A stretch of 64,000 nucleotides of DNA, taken from Pseudomonas chlororaphis. GTDB lineage: Bacteria > Pseudomonadota > Gammaproteobacteria > Pseudomonadales > Pseudomonadaceae. The notes under the pieces are model-generated. The model made no database searches and was not told where the DNA came from. It saw nothing but the letters and a program-made list of their open reading frames with translations. Shown piece by piece: positions 36,218 to 45,321 of the stretch. Both the position numbers and the translations under genes were made by a program. The first letter of the stretch is position 1; each line of letters begins with the position of its first letter. The DNA lies in NCBI RefSeq assembly GCF_001921865.1, contig NZ_MSCT01000009.1, forward strand, positions 1 to 64,000, read 5' to 3'.

Positions 36218-37840
36218 CTAGAGATTTTTCGCCATGTCGCGCAGGACGAATTTCTGGATCTTGCCGGTGGAGGTCTTGGGCAACTGGCTGAACACCACGG
36301 TGCGCGGCACCTTGAAGCCCGCCAGGTGCTCGCGGCAGAAGGCAATGATCTCGGCCTCGCGCACCTGCTGGTGGTCGGCCTTGAGGGTGATGAAGGCGCA
36401 AGGGGTCTCGCCCCATTTCTCGTCGGGCCGGGCCACCACTGCCGCCTCCAGCACCGCCGGGTGGCGATAGAGCACGCCTTCCAGCTCGATGGTGGAGATG
36501 TTCTCGCCGCCGGAAATGATGATGTCCTTGAGCCGGTCGCGGATCTCCACGTAACCGTCCGGGTGGGTCACCCCCAGGTCGCCGGTGTGGAACCAGCCGC
36601 CCTCGAAGGCTTCGGCGGTGGCGTTGGGGTTCTTCAGGTAGCCCTTCATCACCGTGTTGCCGCGCATGAAGATCTCGCCGATGGTCTGGCCGTCGCGCGG
36701 CGTGGGTTCGAGGGTTTTCGGGTCGGCCACCATCACCCCTTCCAGGGTCGGGTAACGCACGCCCTGGCGCGACTTGATCTGCGCCCGCTGCTCCAGCGGC
36801 AACTGGTCCCAGGCAGCGTGCCAGGCGCACAGGGTCACCGGCCCGTAGACCTCGGTGAGGCCGTAGACGTGGGTCACCTTGATGCCCATTTCTTCCACCG
36901 CGCCGATCACCTTGGCCGGCGGCGCCGCCCCGGCGACCATCGCGCTTACCGGGTGGTCGATGGCGGCCTTGGCCGAGTCCGGCATGTTCACCAGGGCGTT
37001 GAGCACGATGGGCGCGCCGCACAGGTGCGTAACCTGATGCTCGCGGATCAGGTTGAGGATCTTCTGCGGGTCGACCCGGCGCAAAAACACATGGACCCCG
37101 GCAAGGGCGGTGACGGTCCAGGGGTAGCACCAGCCGTTGCAGTGGAACATCGGCAGGGTCCACAGGTACACCGGGTGGTTGCCCATGGCCCAGGTCATCT
37201 GGTTGCCCAGGGCGTTGAGGTAGGCGCCGCGGTGGTGATAGACCACGCCCTTGGGGTTGCCGGTGGTGCCCGAGGTGTAGTTCAGGGCGATGGCCTGCCA
37301 CTCGTCGTCCGGCCAGTGCCAGGCGAACTCCGGGTCGCCCTCGGCGAGGAAGGCCTCGTAGTCCAGGTCGCTGACCGGCTGGCCCTCACCGTACTCGGGG
37401 TCGTCGAGGTCGATCACCAGCGGCGGGTGTTCGAGCATGGCCACGGCGGCGTGGATCACCTCATGGAACTCGCGGTCGGCGATCAGCACCTTGGCTTCGC
37501 CGTGGGCCAGCATGAAGGCGATGGCTTCGGCGTCCAGGCGCACGTTGAGGGCGTTGAGCACGGCGCCGATCATCGGCACGCCGAAGTGCGCTTCGAGCAT
37601 CGCCGGGATGTTCGGCAGCATCACCGCCACCGTGTCGTTCTTGCCGATCCCGCGGCCGGCCAGGGCCGAGGCCAGGCGCCGGCAGCGGCTGTAGGTCTGG
37701 GCCCAGGTGCGGCGGATCGAACCGTGGATCACCGCCGGGTAATCGGGGTAAACCGCGGCGGTGCGCTCGATGAAGCTCAAGGGCGAGAGGGCGATATGGT
37801 TGACGGCAGTCGGCGCGAGGCCTTGCTCGTAGATGGACAT
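36218..37840 (-). CDS. Medium-chain acyl-CoA synthetase (AlkK/DmdB-like)
   Basis: 540 residues (MSIYEQGLAPTAVNHIALSP). The AMP-binding motif YTSGTTGNPKGVVYHH (near residue 190), the GLTEVYGP motif, GWFHTGDLGVTHPDGYVEIRD (A7/A8 region) and the catalytic Lys in PKTSTGKIQKFVLRD are all present. It should activate a medium-chain or similar acid as acyl-AMP and acyl-CoA. It is the first gene of the operon with the acyl-CoA dehydrogenase and is divergent from the two-component genes, which probably regulate it. Confidence 0.92.
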   Translation of the reverse strand: MSIYEQGLAPTAVNHIALSPLSFIERTAAVYPDYPAVIHGSIRRTWAQTYSRCRRLASALAGRGIGKNDTVAVMLPNIPAMLEAHFGVPMIGAVLNALNVRLDAEAIAFMLAHGEAKVLIADREFHEVIHAAVAMLEHPPLVIDLDDPEYGEGQPVSDLDYEAFLAEGDPEFAWHWPDDEWQAIALNYTSGTTGNPKGVVYHHRGAYLNALGNQMTWAMGNHPVYLWTLPMFHCNGWCYPWTVTALAGVHVFLRRVDPQKILNLIREHQVTHLCGAPIVLNALVNMPDSAKAAIDHPVSAMVAGAAPPAKVIGAVEEMGIKVTHVYGLTEVYGPVTLCAWHAAWDQLPLEQRAQIKSRQGVRYPTLEGVMVADPKTLEPTPRDGQTIGEIFMRGNTVMKGYLKNPNATAEAFEGGWFHTGDLGVTHPDGYVEIRDRLKDIIISGGENISTIELEGVLYRHPAVLEAAVVARPDEKWGETPCAFITLKADHQQVREAEIIAFCREHLAGFKVPRTVVFSQLPKTSTGKIQKFVLRDMAKNL

Positions 37841-37946
37841 GGTTCGGGTACCCGGTGGCTGATTGTTAGCTCTATTGGCCGAGCCTGCGTGCAGACGCTC
37901 GGTGACTTATCCGAGGGCTTTTATATACTGTCTGCCGGTTGATATG

Positions 37947-37975
37947 GAAGTACTACCTGAGTTGTATGGTATTTC
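37947..37975. promoter_or_regulatory. Imperfect inverted repeat in the divergent promoter
   Basis: GAAGTACTA (37947-37955) faces TGGTATTTC (37967-37975), matching at 7 of 9 positions, between the acyl-CoA synthetase and sensor-kinase genes. It is a possible binding site of the FixJ-type regulator encoded downstream. Confidence 0.35.
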
Positions 37976-38020
37976 TACTATATTAATAATGCGCTGATCC
38001 AACCCGCAGGTTTACCGACG

Positions 38021-39910
38021 ATGCCTACCTCCACCCACTTGAGCCATTGGCTGCAATTGCAGCGCGAAGGCCGGCTGCCGGATTCGCCCTGGCTCGGCCA
38101 CGACCCGCGGCCCTGTGTGCTGCTGGACGCCGAGGCGCGGCCGCTGGACCTCAACCCGGCGCTGCGGCAATGGCTGGATGACGCGGCCCAGGGCGACGTC
38201 GCGGTCTTGCTGCCGGTCAATGCCCCGGCCCTGGTCCGGGCCTGCCTGGGGCAGCAGCGGGCCATCGAGCAGGTCGAGGCGCAGTGGGGCGAGCGGGTGT
38301 TGCTCTGGACCTTTATCCCCGACCCGCACAGGCAGCGGGTGTTGGCCCGCGGCCAGGAAGCCACGGCGCAGATCCTCGCCGAGCGCGAGTCGGCCAAGGC
38401 CCGGCGCCTGTACCGGTTGATCACCGAAAACACCACCGACCTGATTTCCCGGCACACCCCGGACGGCACCTTCCTCGACGCCTCGCCGGCCTCCTGGACC
38501 CTGCTCGGCTACTGGCCCGAAGCGTTGCGTGGGCTGCTGGCCCGCAGCCTGTTCCACAGCCAGGACCTGGCCGGGCTGACGCAGCGCGCCCGCGACGCCC
38601 TGGAGCAGGACGGCTACCACACCATGACCTTCCGCATCCGCCATCGCGACGGCCATTACCTGTGGTTCGAGACCGCCTGCCGGGCGATCCGCGACACCTA
38701 CACCGGGACGGTGGTGGAAGTGGTGGCGGTCTCGCGGGACATCACCTCGCGGGTCCAGGCCGAAGAGAACAAGCGGCGCCTGGCGGAAGTGGTGGAAGCC
38801 AACCCCGACCCGGTGCTGTTTATCCAGCCCGGCGGCGCGGTGACCTACCTCAACCCGGCGGCCCGGCGCACCCTGGAGCTAGAGGCCGGGCAGGCGATGC
38901 CGGAGCTGGCGGCGATCCTCACCGAAGAGGTGCTACACAGTCTGCAACGCGAAGGCTGGGAACGGGCCGAACGCAACGGCCGCTGGAGCATCGAGGCGCG
39001 CCTGCAACCGCCTGGCGGCGGCGCTTCGGTGCCGGTGTCGCTGATGCTCCTGGCTCACCGCGCGGCCAGCGGCGAGCGCTTCTATTCCCTGGTGGCCCAC
39101 GACCAGAGCGAACGGGAATTGCGCGAAGCCCAGCAGCGCCATCACCAGGACGAACTGGCCCACACCGCGCGCCTGGTGACCCTGGGCGAGCTGGCCTCGG
39201 GCATCGCCCACGAGATCAATCAACCGCTGGCGGCGGTGGTCAATTACGCCAACGCCAGCCAGCGTTATTTGCAGAATCTCGAGACCCAGCCCCAGGCCGC
39301 GCAAAAGGTCGCCCGGGGCCTGGAGCGGATCGCCGAGCAGGCCACTCACGCCGCCGAAGTGATCAAGCGCCTGCGGGCTTTTTTGCGCAAGGGCGGGCGC
39401 CGGGTGCAGGCCCTGGACATCGCCGAGGTGGCTCGGGAAACCGTGCGCCTGTGTGCCTGGGAGGCCCAGGCTTGCCAGGTGACGATCGAGTTGCGCCTGG
39501 CGGATAATCTGCCGCCGGTGTACGCCGACCGGGTGTTGCTGGAGCAGGTGCTGTTGAACCTGTTGCGCAACGCCATCGAGGCCAATCGCGAGGTGCATCC
39601 GCAGCAGGGCTCGCAGATTGTCCTGGGTACTGAAGCGGCCGCCGAGGGCGGGGTTCGGGTCAGCGTCAGCGACCAGGGCCCAGGAGTCTCTGTCGAGCAA
39701 CTGGCGCAGCTGTTCACCCCGTTCTACACCAGCAAGGCCAACGGCCTGGGGCTTGGCTTGTCCATGAGCCGCAGCATCGTCGAAGGCTTCGGCGGCGACT
39801 TGCAGGCGCACCCCCAGAGCCATGGCTTGACGATGTGCTGCCACTTGCCGGCCACGGCCCCGGCGGACCCCGATTCACCCTCCCACCCGACAACAGGAGC
39901 AAGACCATGA
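38021..39910 (+). CDS. PAS-domain sensor histidine kinase (FixL-like)
   Basis: 629 residues, no membrane span. Two PAS domains can be placed: about 128-245 (LYRLITENTTDLISRHTPDG ... VSRDITSRV) and about 255-365. The HisKA box LGELASGIAHEINQPLAAVV has the phosphorylated His near residue 397; the HATPase has NAIEANREV, DQGPGVS and GLGLSMSRSIVEGFGG. It is cytoplasmic and so senses an internal cue. No haem-binding PAS His can be proposed. Stop overlaps the regulator start (ATGA). Confidence 0.9.
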   Translation: MPTSTHLSHWLQLQREGRLPDSPWLGHDPRPCVLLDAEARPLDLNPALRQWLDDAAQGDVAVLLPVNAPALVRACLGQQRAIEQVEAQWGERVLLWTFIPDPHRQRVLARGQEATAQILAERESAKARRLYRLITENTTDLISRHTPDGTFLDASPASWTLLGYWPEALRGLLARSLFHSQDLAGLTQRARDALEQDGYHTMTFRIRHRDGHYLWFETACRAIRDTYTGTVVEVVAVSRDITSRVQAEENKRRLAEVVEANPDPVLFIQPGGAVTYLNPAARRTLELEAGQAMPELAAILTEEVLHSLQREGWERAERNGRWSIEARLQPPGGGASVPVSLMLLAHRAASGERFYSLVAHDQSERELREAQQRHHQDELAHTARLVTLGELASGIAHEINQPLAAVVNYANASQRYLQNLETQPQAAQKVARGLERIAEQATHAAEVIKRLRAFLRKGGRRVQALDIAEVARETVRLCAWEAQACQVTIELRLADNLPPVYADRVLLEQVLLNLLRNAIEANREVHPQQGSQIVLGTEAAAEGGVRVSVSDQGPGVSVEQLAQLFTPFYTSKANGLGLGLSMSRSIVEGFGGDLQAHPQSHGLTMCCHLPATAPADPDSPSHPTTGARP

Positions 39911-40542
39911 CGAGTGCGACGCAGCAGCTGGTGTACGTGGTCGACGACGACCCGGGCATGCTCGATTCCACCGTCTGGCTGCTGGAATCGGTGGGCCTCA
40001 AGGCCATGCCCTTCACCAGCGGCCGGGCGTTTCTCGAACACTGCGACCCCAGCCTGGATGCCTGCGTGCTGCTGGACGTACGCATGCCCGGCATGGGCGG
40101 GCTGAACGTGCAGGAAGAGCTGCGCCAGCGCGATATTCACTTGCCGTTGATTTTCGTCAGCGGCCATGCCGACGTGCCCATCGTGGTGCGGGCGTTCAAG
40201 GCCGGGGCGGTGGATTTCATCGAGAAGCCCTACAACGAACAGCTGCTGCTGGACAGCGTGCAGCAGGCCCTGAGCCGCGCCGACGACCGTCACAGCCGCA
40301 ACGCCGGGCAGGCCAAGGTCGAAGCGCGGTTGGAGAGCCTTACGCCGCGGGAGAGGGATGTATTGCTGCCGCTGGTGCAGGGCTACAGCAATCGCGAGAT
40401 CGCCGAGCAACTGGGGGTCAGCGTCAAGACCATCGACCTGTACCGCTCGCGGGTGATGAAGCGCATGCAGGCCGAGCACCTGCCGGAGCTGGTGGGCATG
40501 GCCATCGCTGCTGGCCTGGTGGACCCGTTACAATTGCGCTGA
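39907..40542 (+). CDS. FixJ/NarL-type response regulator
   Basis: 211 residues from the ATG at 39907, in ATGA overlap with the kinase gene. Receiver domain with phospho-acceptor Asp57 (CVLLDVRMPG), FVSGHAD and Lys in DFIEKPYN; C-terminal LuxR-type helix-turn-helix (LTPRERDVLLPLVQGYSNRE, then IAEQLGVSVKTIDLYRSRVM). It is the partner of the PAS kinase and likely controls the divergent acyl-CoA synthetase/dehydrogenase operon. Confidence 0.93.
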   Translation: MTSATQQLVYVVDDDPGMLDSTVWLLESVGLKAMPFTSGRAFLEHCDPSLDACVLLDVRMPGMGGLNVQEELRQRDIHLPLIFVSGHADVPIVVRAFKAGAVDFIEKPYNEQLLLDSVQQALSRADDRHSRNAGQAKVEARLESLTPRERDVLLPLVQGYSNREIAEQLGVSVKTIDLYRSRVMKRMQAEHLPELVGMAIAAGLVDPLQLR

Positions 40543-40633
40543 GGCTGGGCCGCGCACTTTTTGCGTTTTTACGGCTCTATTCATGGCCAGGCCGCGCCGA
40601 TTCCCCGCGCGGCCAGAGTCCAGAACGGTGCCG

Positions 40634-41386
40634 ATGGTTTATCCGCGTCCTGATGTTTTCTACCTTCGCGCGTTGCGCTCGCCGCTGTGGCTGGCCGCGG
40701 TCTTGATGGCCTGCGCCAGCGGCTGCAGCCAGCAGCAGGGGCGCGACATGGTCCACCAGTTCAGCCATGGCAAACCCCAGGAATTCTTCCAGACCAGCGT
40801 CGACCGTATGGCCACCCTGAGCATGCGCGACAATCTGCAAAGCCTTTACCTGCTGATGAACAAGCTCTACCTGCGCAACCCCAACCAATGGCGCGAGTGG
40901 GGCTACCCCGACGCCACCAGTGCCGTGCGGGACATCCGCCAGGCCATCGAGCAGCAGAAAGCCTTGCCGGCGTTGGGCAACCGCCGCGACCTCGCCGCGT
41001 TGAGTTACGCCCTGAGCCCGGAGTTTCGCGGCGACCGGGTCGGCGCCTTCATCTACGCCATCGGCAGCATGCTGGTCACCGCCCACGGCGGGCGCACCGA
41101 GTTTTTCATGACCGACACCATCGACCCGCGGTTCGTCAGCAACGCGGCGCGCAATATCGAAAAGGCCACCTGGATGTTGAGCCAGCGCCAGGGCGCCAAT
41201 GGCGAGTTGCTGCTGTTTTCCAACGAGATTTCGGAGGAGGGCAGCAACCTGAGTTTTGCCGTGGAGTTCGGCAAGATTGTGGCTCGGTTGGATTTGTTGA
41301 CGCAGATGCTTGACGAGCGTTACCGGCGGATTGGCTTGAACTATGCGCAGAGTTTGCTGCTGATGAATTTTTTGCCGGTGCAGTAG
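40634..41386 (+). CDS. Lipoprotein of unknown function
   Basis: 250 residues from the ATG at 40634; an ATG at 40583 would add 17 Arg-rich residues before the signal sequence. A lipoprotein signal ends at ACASGC (Cys near residue 31). The mature part is soluble with a repeated helical look (MRDNLQSLYLLMNKLYLRNP) and no known motif. Neither start has a strong ribosome site. It probably sits in the envelope. Followed by a long repeat region. Confidence 0.7.
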   Translation: MVYPRPDVFYLRALRSPLWLAAVLMACASGCSQQQGRDMVHQFSHGKPQEFFQTSVDRMATLSMRDNLQSLYLLMNKLYLRNPNQWREWGYPDATSAVRDIRQAIEQQKALPALGNRRDLAALSYALSPEFRGDRVGAFIYAIGSMLVTAHGGRTEFFMTDTIDPRFVSNAARNIEKATWMLSQRQGANGELLLFSNEISEEGSNLSFAVEFGKIVARLDLLTQMLDERYRRIGLNYAQSLLLMNFLPVQ

Positions 41387-41465
41387 GAGTAGGCCTTCGA
41401 CGCTGGATTTTTGCACGGTGTGCCTATCTGTTGCTGCGGTCACTGGCGATGACGCGGTGGGCTTC

Positions 41466-41493
41466 TGTAGGAGCGCAGCTTGCTCGCGATGGT
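41466..41493 (+). repeat. REP (TGTAGGAGC type)
   Basis: TGTAGGAGCGCAGCTTGCTC followed by GCGATGGT, directly upstream of copy B. The partial unit at about 41402-41465 before it matches that at 27711-27780. Confidence 0.8.
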
Positions 41494-41507
41494 GTCGGTT
41501 CTGGCGC

Positions 41508-41826
41508 TGCATTTTCTGGATGGGGTACATATCCATTTCTGCGGTCACGGCAGCTTATGGTTCCGCTCTTACAGCGGGTCACTTTGGAAAAGCGCCAAAG
41601 TAACCAAAACGCTCTTGCCCCTCCACTCGGTGCCTCGCCTAGGCTCGGCATGCCCTCTCTCCGGCATTGATCCGTGGGCCGCCGCAAGGGGCCATCCCTG
41701 GCCCCGTGCGGCTAACCCGGCGTCCTGCCGGGTTGCCCACGGCTCAATGCCTGCGTTCGGCCATCGTGGTTAACGGGGCGCTGAGATCAAAATCAAAAGC
41801 CAGACGGCGGCCTACCGGCCGGCCTG
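41508..41826 (+). repeat. Structured ~320-nt repeat, copy B
   Basis: It lies in the gene-free stretch 41387-42170. Hairpin CCGCT/AGCGG (41563-41567, 41573-41577) differs from the other copies by a paired C-G to T-A change. ACTTTGG/CCAAAGT (41581-41587, 41595-41601) encloses AGCG (41591-41594), complementary to CGCT at 41610-41613. The 3' part is nearly identical to copy A. Confidence 0.85.
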
Positions 41827-41843
41827 AAGCTGGATGCGGTTCC

Positions 41844-41981
41844 TGTAGCCGCTGCCGAGCCTGCGAGGCTGCGTACGAGGCCGAAGGACTCGCCAAACCT
41901 GCCCACACGGTTTATCAGGGGTAACGTAGAGCCTGGTTTTGCGACTGCTTCGCAGCCGTACGCAGGCTCGGCAGCGGCTAC
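41844..41981. repeat. REP inverted pair (TGTAGCCGCTGCC type)
   Basis: TGTAGCCGCTGCCGAGCCTG and an inverse copy ending GGCTCGGCAGCGGCTAC; it follows copy B by less than 20 bases. The remaining bases to 42170 hold the promoter of the ABC operon and nothing else that I can see. Confidence 0.85.
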
Positions 41982-42170
41982 GGGACGTATTCCAGGCGGA
42001 TTGCCAGGGGGGTACAGACCGGCGGCCGCCAGCTTGATCATGACCTCCAGTACCTCACAGCGCTAAGATCGGGTTATTCAGAGGCGGTCTTGTTGCCTCA
42101 AAGCTTCCAGCCGCCCCCTCTGCAACCCACACTATCCTTGCCCCCCATCTCCAGCTGGAAACCCCCGCCC

Positions 42171-42839
42171 ATGCTCCAAGCACAAGGCATCTTCAAAACC
42201 TACCCCACCCCCCAAGGCCCGCTGCCGGTATTGCAGGGCGTCGACCTGCATCTGGAGCAGGGCTCCAGCCTGGCGTTGATGGGGGAGTCGGGCAGTGGCA
42301 AGAGTACCTTGCTGCATTTGATCGCCGGGTTGGACAAGGTCGATCGCGGCAGTATTTGTATTGGTGGGCAGCAGTTGGAGCGGATGAGCGAGCATCAGTT
42401 GGCCAATTGGCGGCGGACTGAGGTGGGGTTGGTGTTCCAGCAGTTCAATCTGATCGGCAGCCTGCGGGTGGAGGACAACCTGGGGTTCCAGGCGAAGCTG
42501 GCGGGGCGTTTTGATTCGCGCTGGCAGGCGCAGTTGGTGGAGCGGTTGGGGCTGGGGGAGTTGTTGCGGCGTTATCCGGAGCAGTTGTCTGGCGGTCAGC
42601 AGCAGCGGGTGGCGCTGGGGCGGGCGTTGGCGGCGAAGCCGCGGTTGTTGTTGGCGGATGAGCCTACGGGCAGCCTCGATGAAGCTACCAGCGATGAGGT
42701 GTTGCAGTTGTTGTTGGAGCTGCTGGCGGAAACGCCTACGAGTCTGTTGATGGTCACGCACAGCCAGCGGGTGGCCAGCCGCCTGGGGCGGATTGCGTTG
42801 TTGCACGGTGGGCGTCTGGCTGGCGCGGACGGGGGCTGA
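42171..42839 (+). CDS. ABC transporter ATP-binding protein (AttE/LolD-like)
   Basis: 222 residues from the ATG at 42171 (MLQAQGIFKTYPTPQGPLPV). Walker A GESGSGKST, Q-loop VGLVFQQFNLI, signature LSGGQQQRV, Walker B LLLADEP and the switch His in MVTHSQ are all intact. It belongs to the MacB/LolD group that works with FtsX-type permeases and usually drives mechanotransmission or lipoprotein/peptide release. It is followed after one base by the permease gene. Confidence 0.92.
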   Translation: MLQAQGIFKTYPTPQGPLPVLQGVDLHLEQGSSLALMGESGSGKSTLLHLIAGLDKVDRGSICIGGQQLERMSEHQLANWRRTEVGLVFQQFNLIGSLRVEDNLGFQAKLAGRFDSRWQAQLVERLGLGELLRRYPEQLSGGQQQRVALGRALAAKPRLLLADEPTGSLDEATSDEVLQLLLELLAETPTSLLMVTHSQRVASRLGRIALLHGGRLAGADGG

Positions 42840-42840
42840 G

Positions 42841-45321
42841 GTGCGGGTTTTCTGGCATGGCCTGCGGGCGCTGCTCAGCCATTGGCGGCGGCACCCGGTA
42901 CAGTTTTTCAGTGTGCTGACCGGGTTGTGGCTGGCCACCAGCCTGTTGACTGGGGTGCAGGCGCTCAACAGTCAGGCGCGAGACAGTTACGCCAAGGCCA
43001 GTCAGTTGATCGGCGGCGCGCCCCAGGCCAGCCTGGCCACGGCCAATGGCGCGGCGTTTTCCCAGGACGTGTTTGTCGGCCTGCGTCGGGCCGGCTGGCC
43101 GGTGTCGCCGGCGGTGCAGGGCCGGGTGATGCTCAAGGGGCATGAACAGCAGCGTTTGCAATTGCTGGGGATCGAGCCGTTGTCGTTGCCGGCCGGTGCG
43201 GCGGTGGCGGGGCAGGTGTTGAATAGCGAGCGTATGGTCGAGTTCGTCAGCCCGCCGGGCAGCACCTGGATCGCCCCGCAGACCCTGGAAGCCCTCGGCT
43301 ATCGCGAAGGCGATCGGCCGATGACCGCGGGCGGCCAGCAGTTGCCGCCGCTGCACGTCCAGAGCGATATGGCGCCGGGGCTGCTGCTGATGGATATCGG
43401 TTTCGCCCAGCCCTTGCTGGGCTTGCCGCAGCAGCTGTCGCGCCTGCTGTTGCCGGCGGATTTCGCCGCCAGCGCGCCGGCCTTGCCCGATGAGTTCAAG
43501 GGCCTGCTGGTGCTCAAGCGCGGCGGCGAAGAGAACGATCTGGCGCGCCTGACCGAGAGCTTTCACCTGAACCTCGATGCCCTGGGTTTTCTGTCGTTCC
43601 TGGTCGGTCTGTTTATCGTGCATGCCGCTATCGGTCTGGCCCTGGAGCAGCGGCGCGGGTTGCTGCGGACCTTGCGTGCCTGCGGGATTAGCGCGCGGAT
43701 GTTGATCGCCTGCCTGGGTGTCGAGCTGGGGGCTTTGGCTTTGCTCGGCGGTGTGGCCGGGGTGCTCAGCGGTTACCTGCTGGCCAGCGTGCTGCTGCCG
43801 GATGTCGCCGCCAGCTTGCGCGGCTTGTATGGCGCCGAGGTGGCGGGGCAATTGAGCCTGAGCCCCGGGTGGTGGTTGAGCGGCATTGGCCTGGGCTTGC
43901 TGGGCGCCTTGCTGGCGGGGGCCAACAGTTTGCTGCGGGCAGCACGCTTGCCGCTGCTGGCGCTGGCCGCTGCCCAGGCCTGGCATCAGGCGTATGCACG
44001 GTGGTTGCGACGTCAGGCCTGGGTCGCGAGTGCCTTGGCGCTGTTGGCCGTGGCGGCCTGGATCTGGGGCGACAGCCTAGCCAGCGGTTTTGTGCTGATG
44101 GCCGGTTTGCTGCTGGGCGCGGCCCTGGGCTTGCCGGTGTTGCTCAATGGGCTGCTCGGCGTTTTGCTCGGGCGCAGCCGTTCGGTGCTCGGGCAGTGGT
44201 TCGTCGCCGATTGCCGGCAGCAGTTGCCGGCCTTGAGCCTGGCGTTGATGGCGCTGCTCTTGGCGCTGGCGGCGAATATCGGCGCGGGGAGCATGACCGC
44301 CGGTTTTCGCCAGACCTTCGGCGACTGGCTGGAGCAACGCCTGAGCGCCGAGCTCTACGTCAACCCGCAGACCCCGGCGCAGGCGCGGGAGCTGCAACGC
44401 TGGCTGCCCGAGCAGCCGGCTGTTACCGCGGTATTACCCGGTTGGCAGGTGGCGTTGCAACTGCAAGGCTGGCCGGCGGATCTGTACGGCATCATCGACC
44501 ATGCCAGCTACCGCCAGCACTGGCCGTTGCTCGAAACCCTGGGGGAGCAACCCTGGACCCAACTGGCCGGCGCCGACACCCTGATGCTCAGCGAGCAGAC
44601 GGCGCGCCGGCTCAAGGTGCGGCTGGGGGATCGCTTGAGTATTCCGGTGCCGGTGGGGCAGTGGGCGCCGCGAGTCGTGGCGATCTACGCCGACTACGGC
44701 AACCCAAGGGGCCATCTGCTGGTGAGTGCCGAGCACCTGCTGGCGCACTGGCCGCAGCTGGCGCCCAACCGTTTCAACCTGCGCATCGAGCCGTCCGCCG
44801 TGGCGCCGTTGGTCAGTGCCTTGCAGCAGCGCTTTGCCCTCGACGACAGCCGTATCGTCGAGCAGGCCCAGCTCAAGGGCTGGTCCAGCCAGGTCTTCGA
44901 GCGCACCTTCGCTGCCACCGCCGTGCTCAACAGCCTGACCCTCGGCGTGGCCGGCGTGGCGTTGTTTATCAGCCTGCTGACCCAGAGCCAGAGCCGCCTC
45001 GGCCAGCTCGCGCCGCTGTGGGCGCTGGGGGTGAGCCGGCGCCAGCTGATGCTGCTCAACCTCGGGCAGACCTGGCTGCTGGCGCTGCTGACCTTGATCC
45101 TGGCCTTGCCGCTGGGCATCGCCCTGGCCTGGTGCCTGGACACGGTGATCAACGTCCAGGCCTTCGGCTGGCGCCTGCCGTTGCGGGTGTTCCCGTTGCA
45201 GCTGCTGCAACTGCTGGCCCTGGCGGTGCTGGCCACCTTGCTGGCATCGGCCTGGCCGTTGCTGCGCTTGTATCGCAGCCAGCCGGCGGATTTGCTCAGG
45301 ACCTTTGCCCATGAAGATTGA
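42841..45321 (+). CDS. FtsX-type ABC permease (fused AttF/AttG-like)
   Basis: 826 residues from the GTG at 42841, directly after the ATPase stop. Two FtsX-type halves can be seen, each with a large extracytoplasmic domain: the first with a membrane helix near residues 20-40 and a three-helix group about 250-400, the second starting near residue 450 and ending with three C-terminal helices (about 700-815). A permease with this 10-helix layout is usual for AttFG-like systems. It is coupled to the lipocalin-like lipoprotein gene by an 11-base overlap. Confidence 0.88.
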   Translation: MRVFWHGLRALLSHWRRHPVQFFSVLTGLWLATSLLTGVQALNSQARDSYAKASQLIGGAPQASLATANGAAFSQDVFVGLRRAGWPVSPAVQGRVMLKGHEQQRLQLLGIEPLSLPAGAAVAGQVLNSERMVEFVSPPGSTWIAPQTLEALGYREGDRPMTAGGQQLPPLHVQSDMAPGLLLMDIGFAQPLLGLPQQLSRLLLPADFAASAPALPDEFKGLLVLKRGGEENDLARLTESFHLNLDALGFLSFLVGLFIVHAAIGLALEQRRGLLRTLRACGISARMLIACLGVELGALALLGGVAGVLSGYLLASVLLPDVAASLRGLYGAEVAGQLSLSPGWWLSGIGLGLLGALLAGANSLLRAARLPLLALAAAQAWHQAYARWLRRQAWVASALALLAVAAWIWGDSLASGFVLMAGLLLGAALGLPVLLNGLLGVLLGRSRSVLGQWFVADCRQQLPALSLALMALLLALAANIGAGSMTAGFRQTFGDWLEQRLSAELYVNPQTPAQARELQRWLPEQPAVTAVLPGWQVALQLQGWPADLYGIIDHASYRQHWPLLETLGEQPWTQLAGADTLMLSEQTARRLKVRLGDRLSIPVPVGQWAPRVVAIYADYGNPRGHLLVSAEHLLAHWPQLAPNRFNLRIEPSAVAPLVSALQQRFALDDSRIVEQAQLKGWSSQVFERTFAATAVLNSLTLGVAGVALFISLLTQSQSRLGQLAPLWALGVSRRQLMLLNLGQTWLLALLTLILALPLGIALAWCLDTVINVQAFGWRLPLRVFPLQLLQLLALAVLATLLASAWPLLRLYRSQPADLLRTFAHED

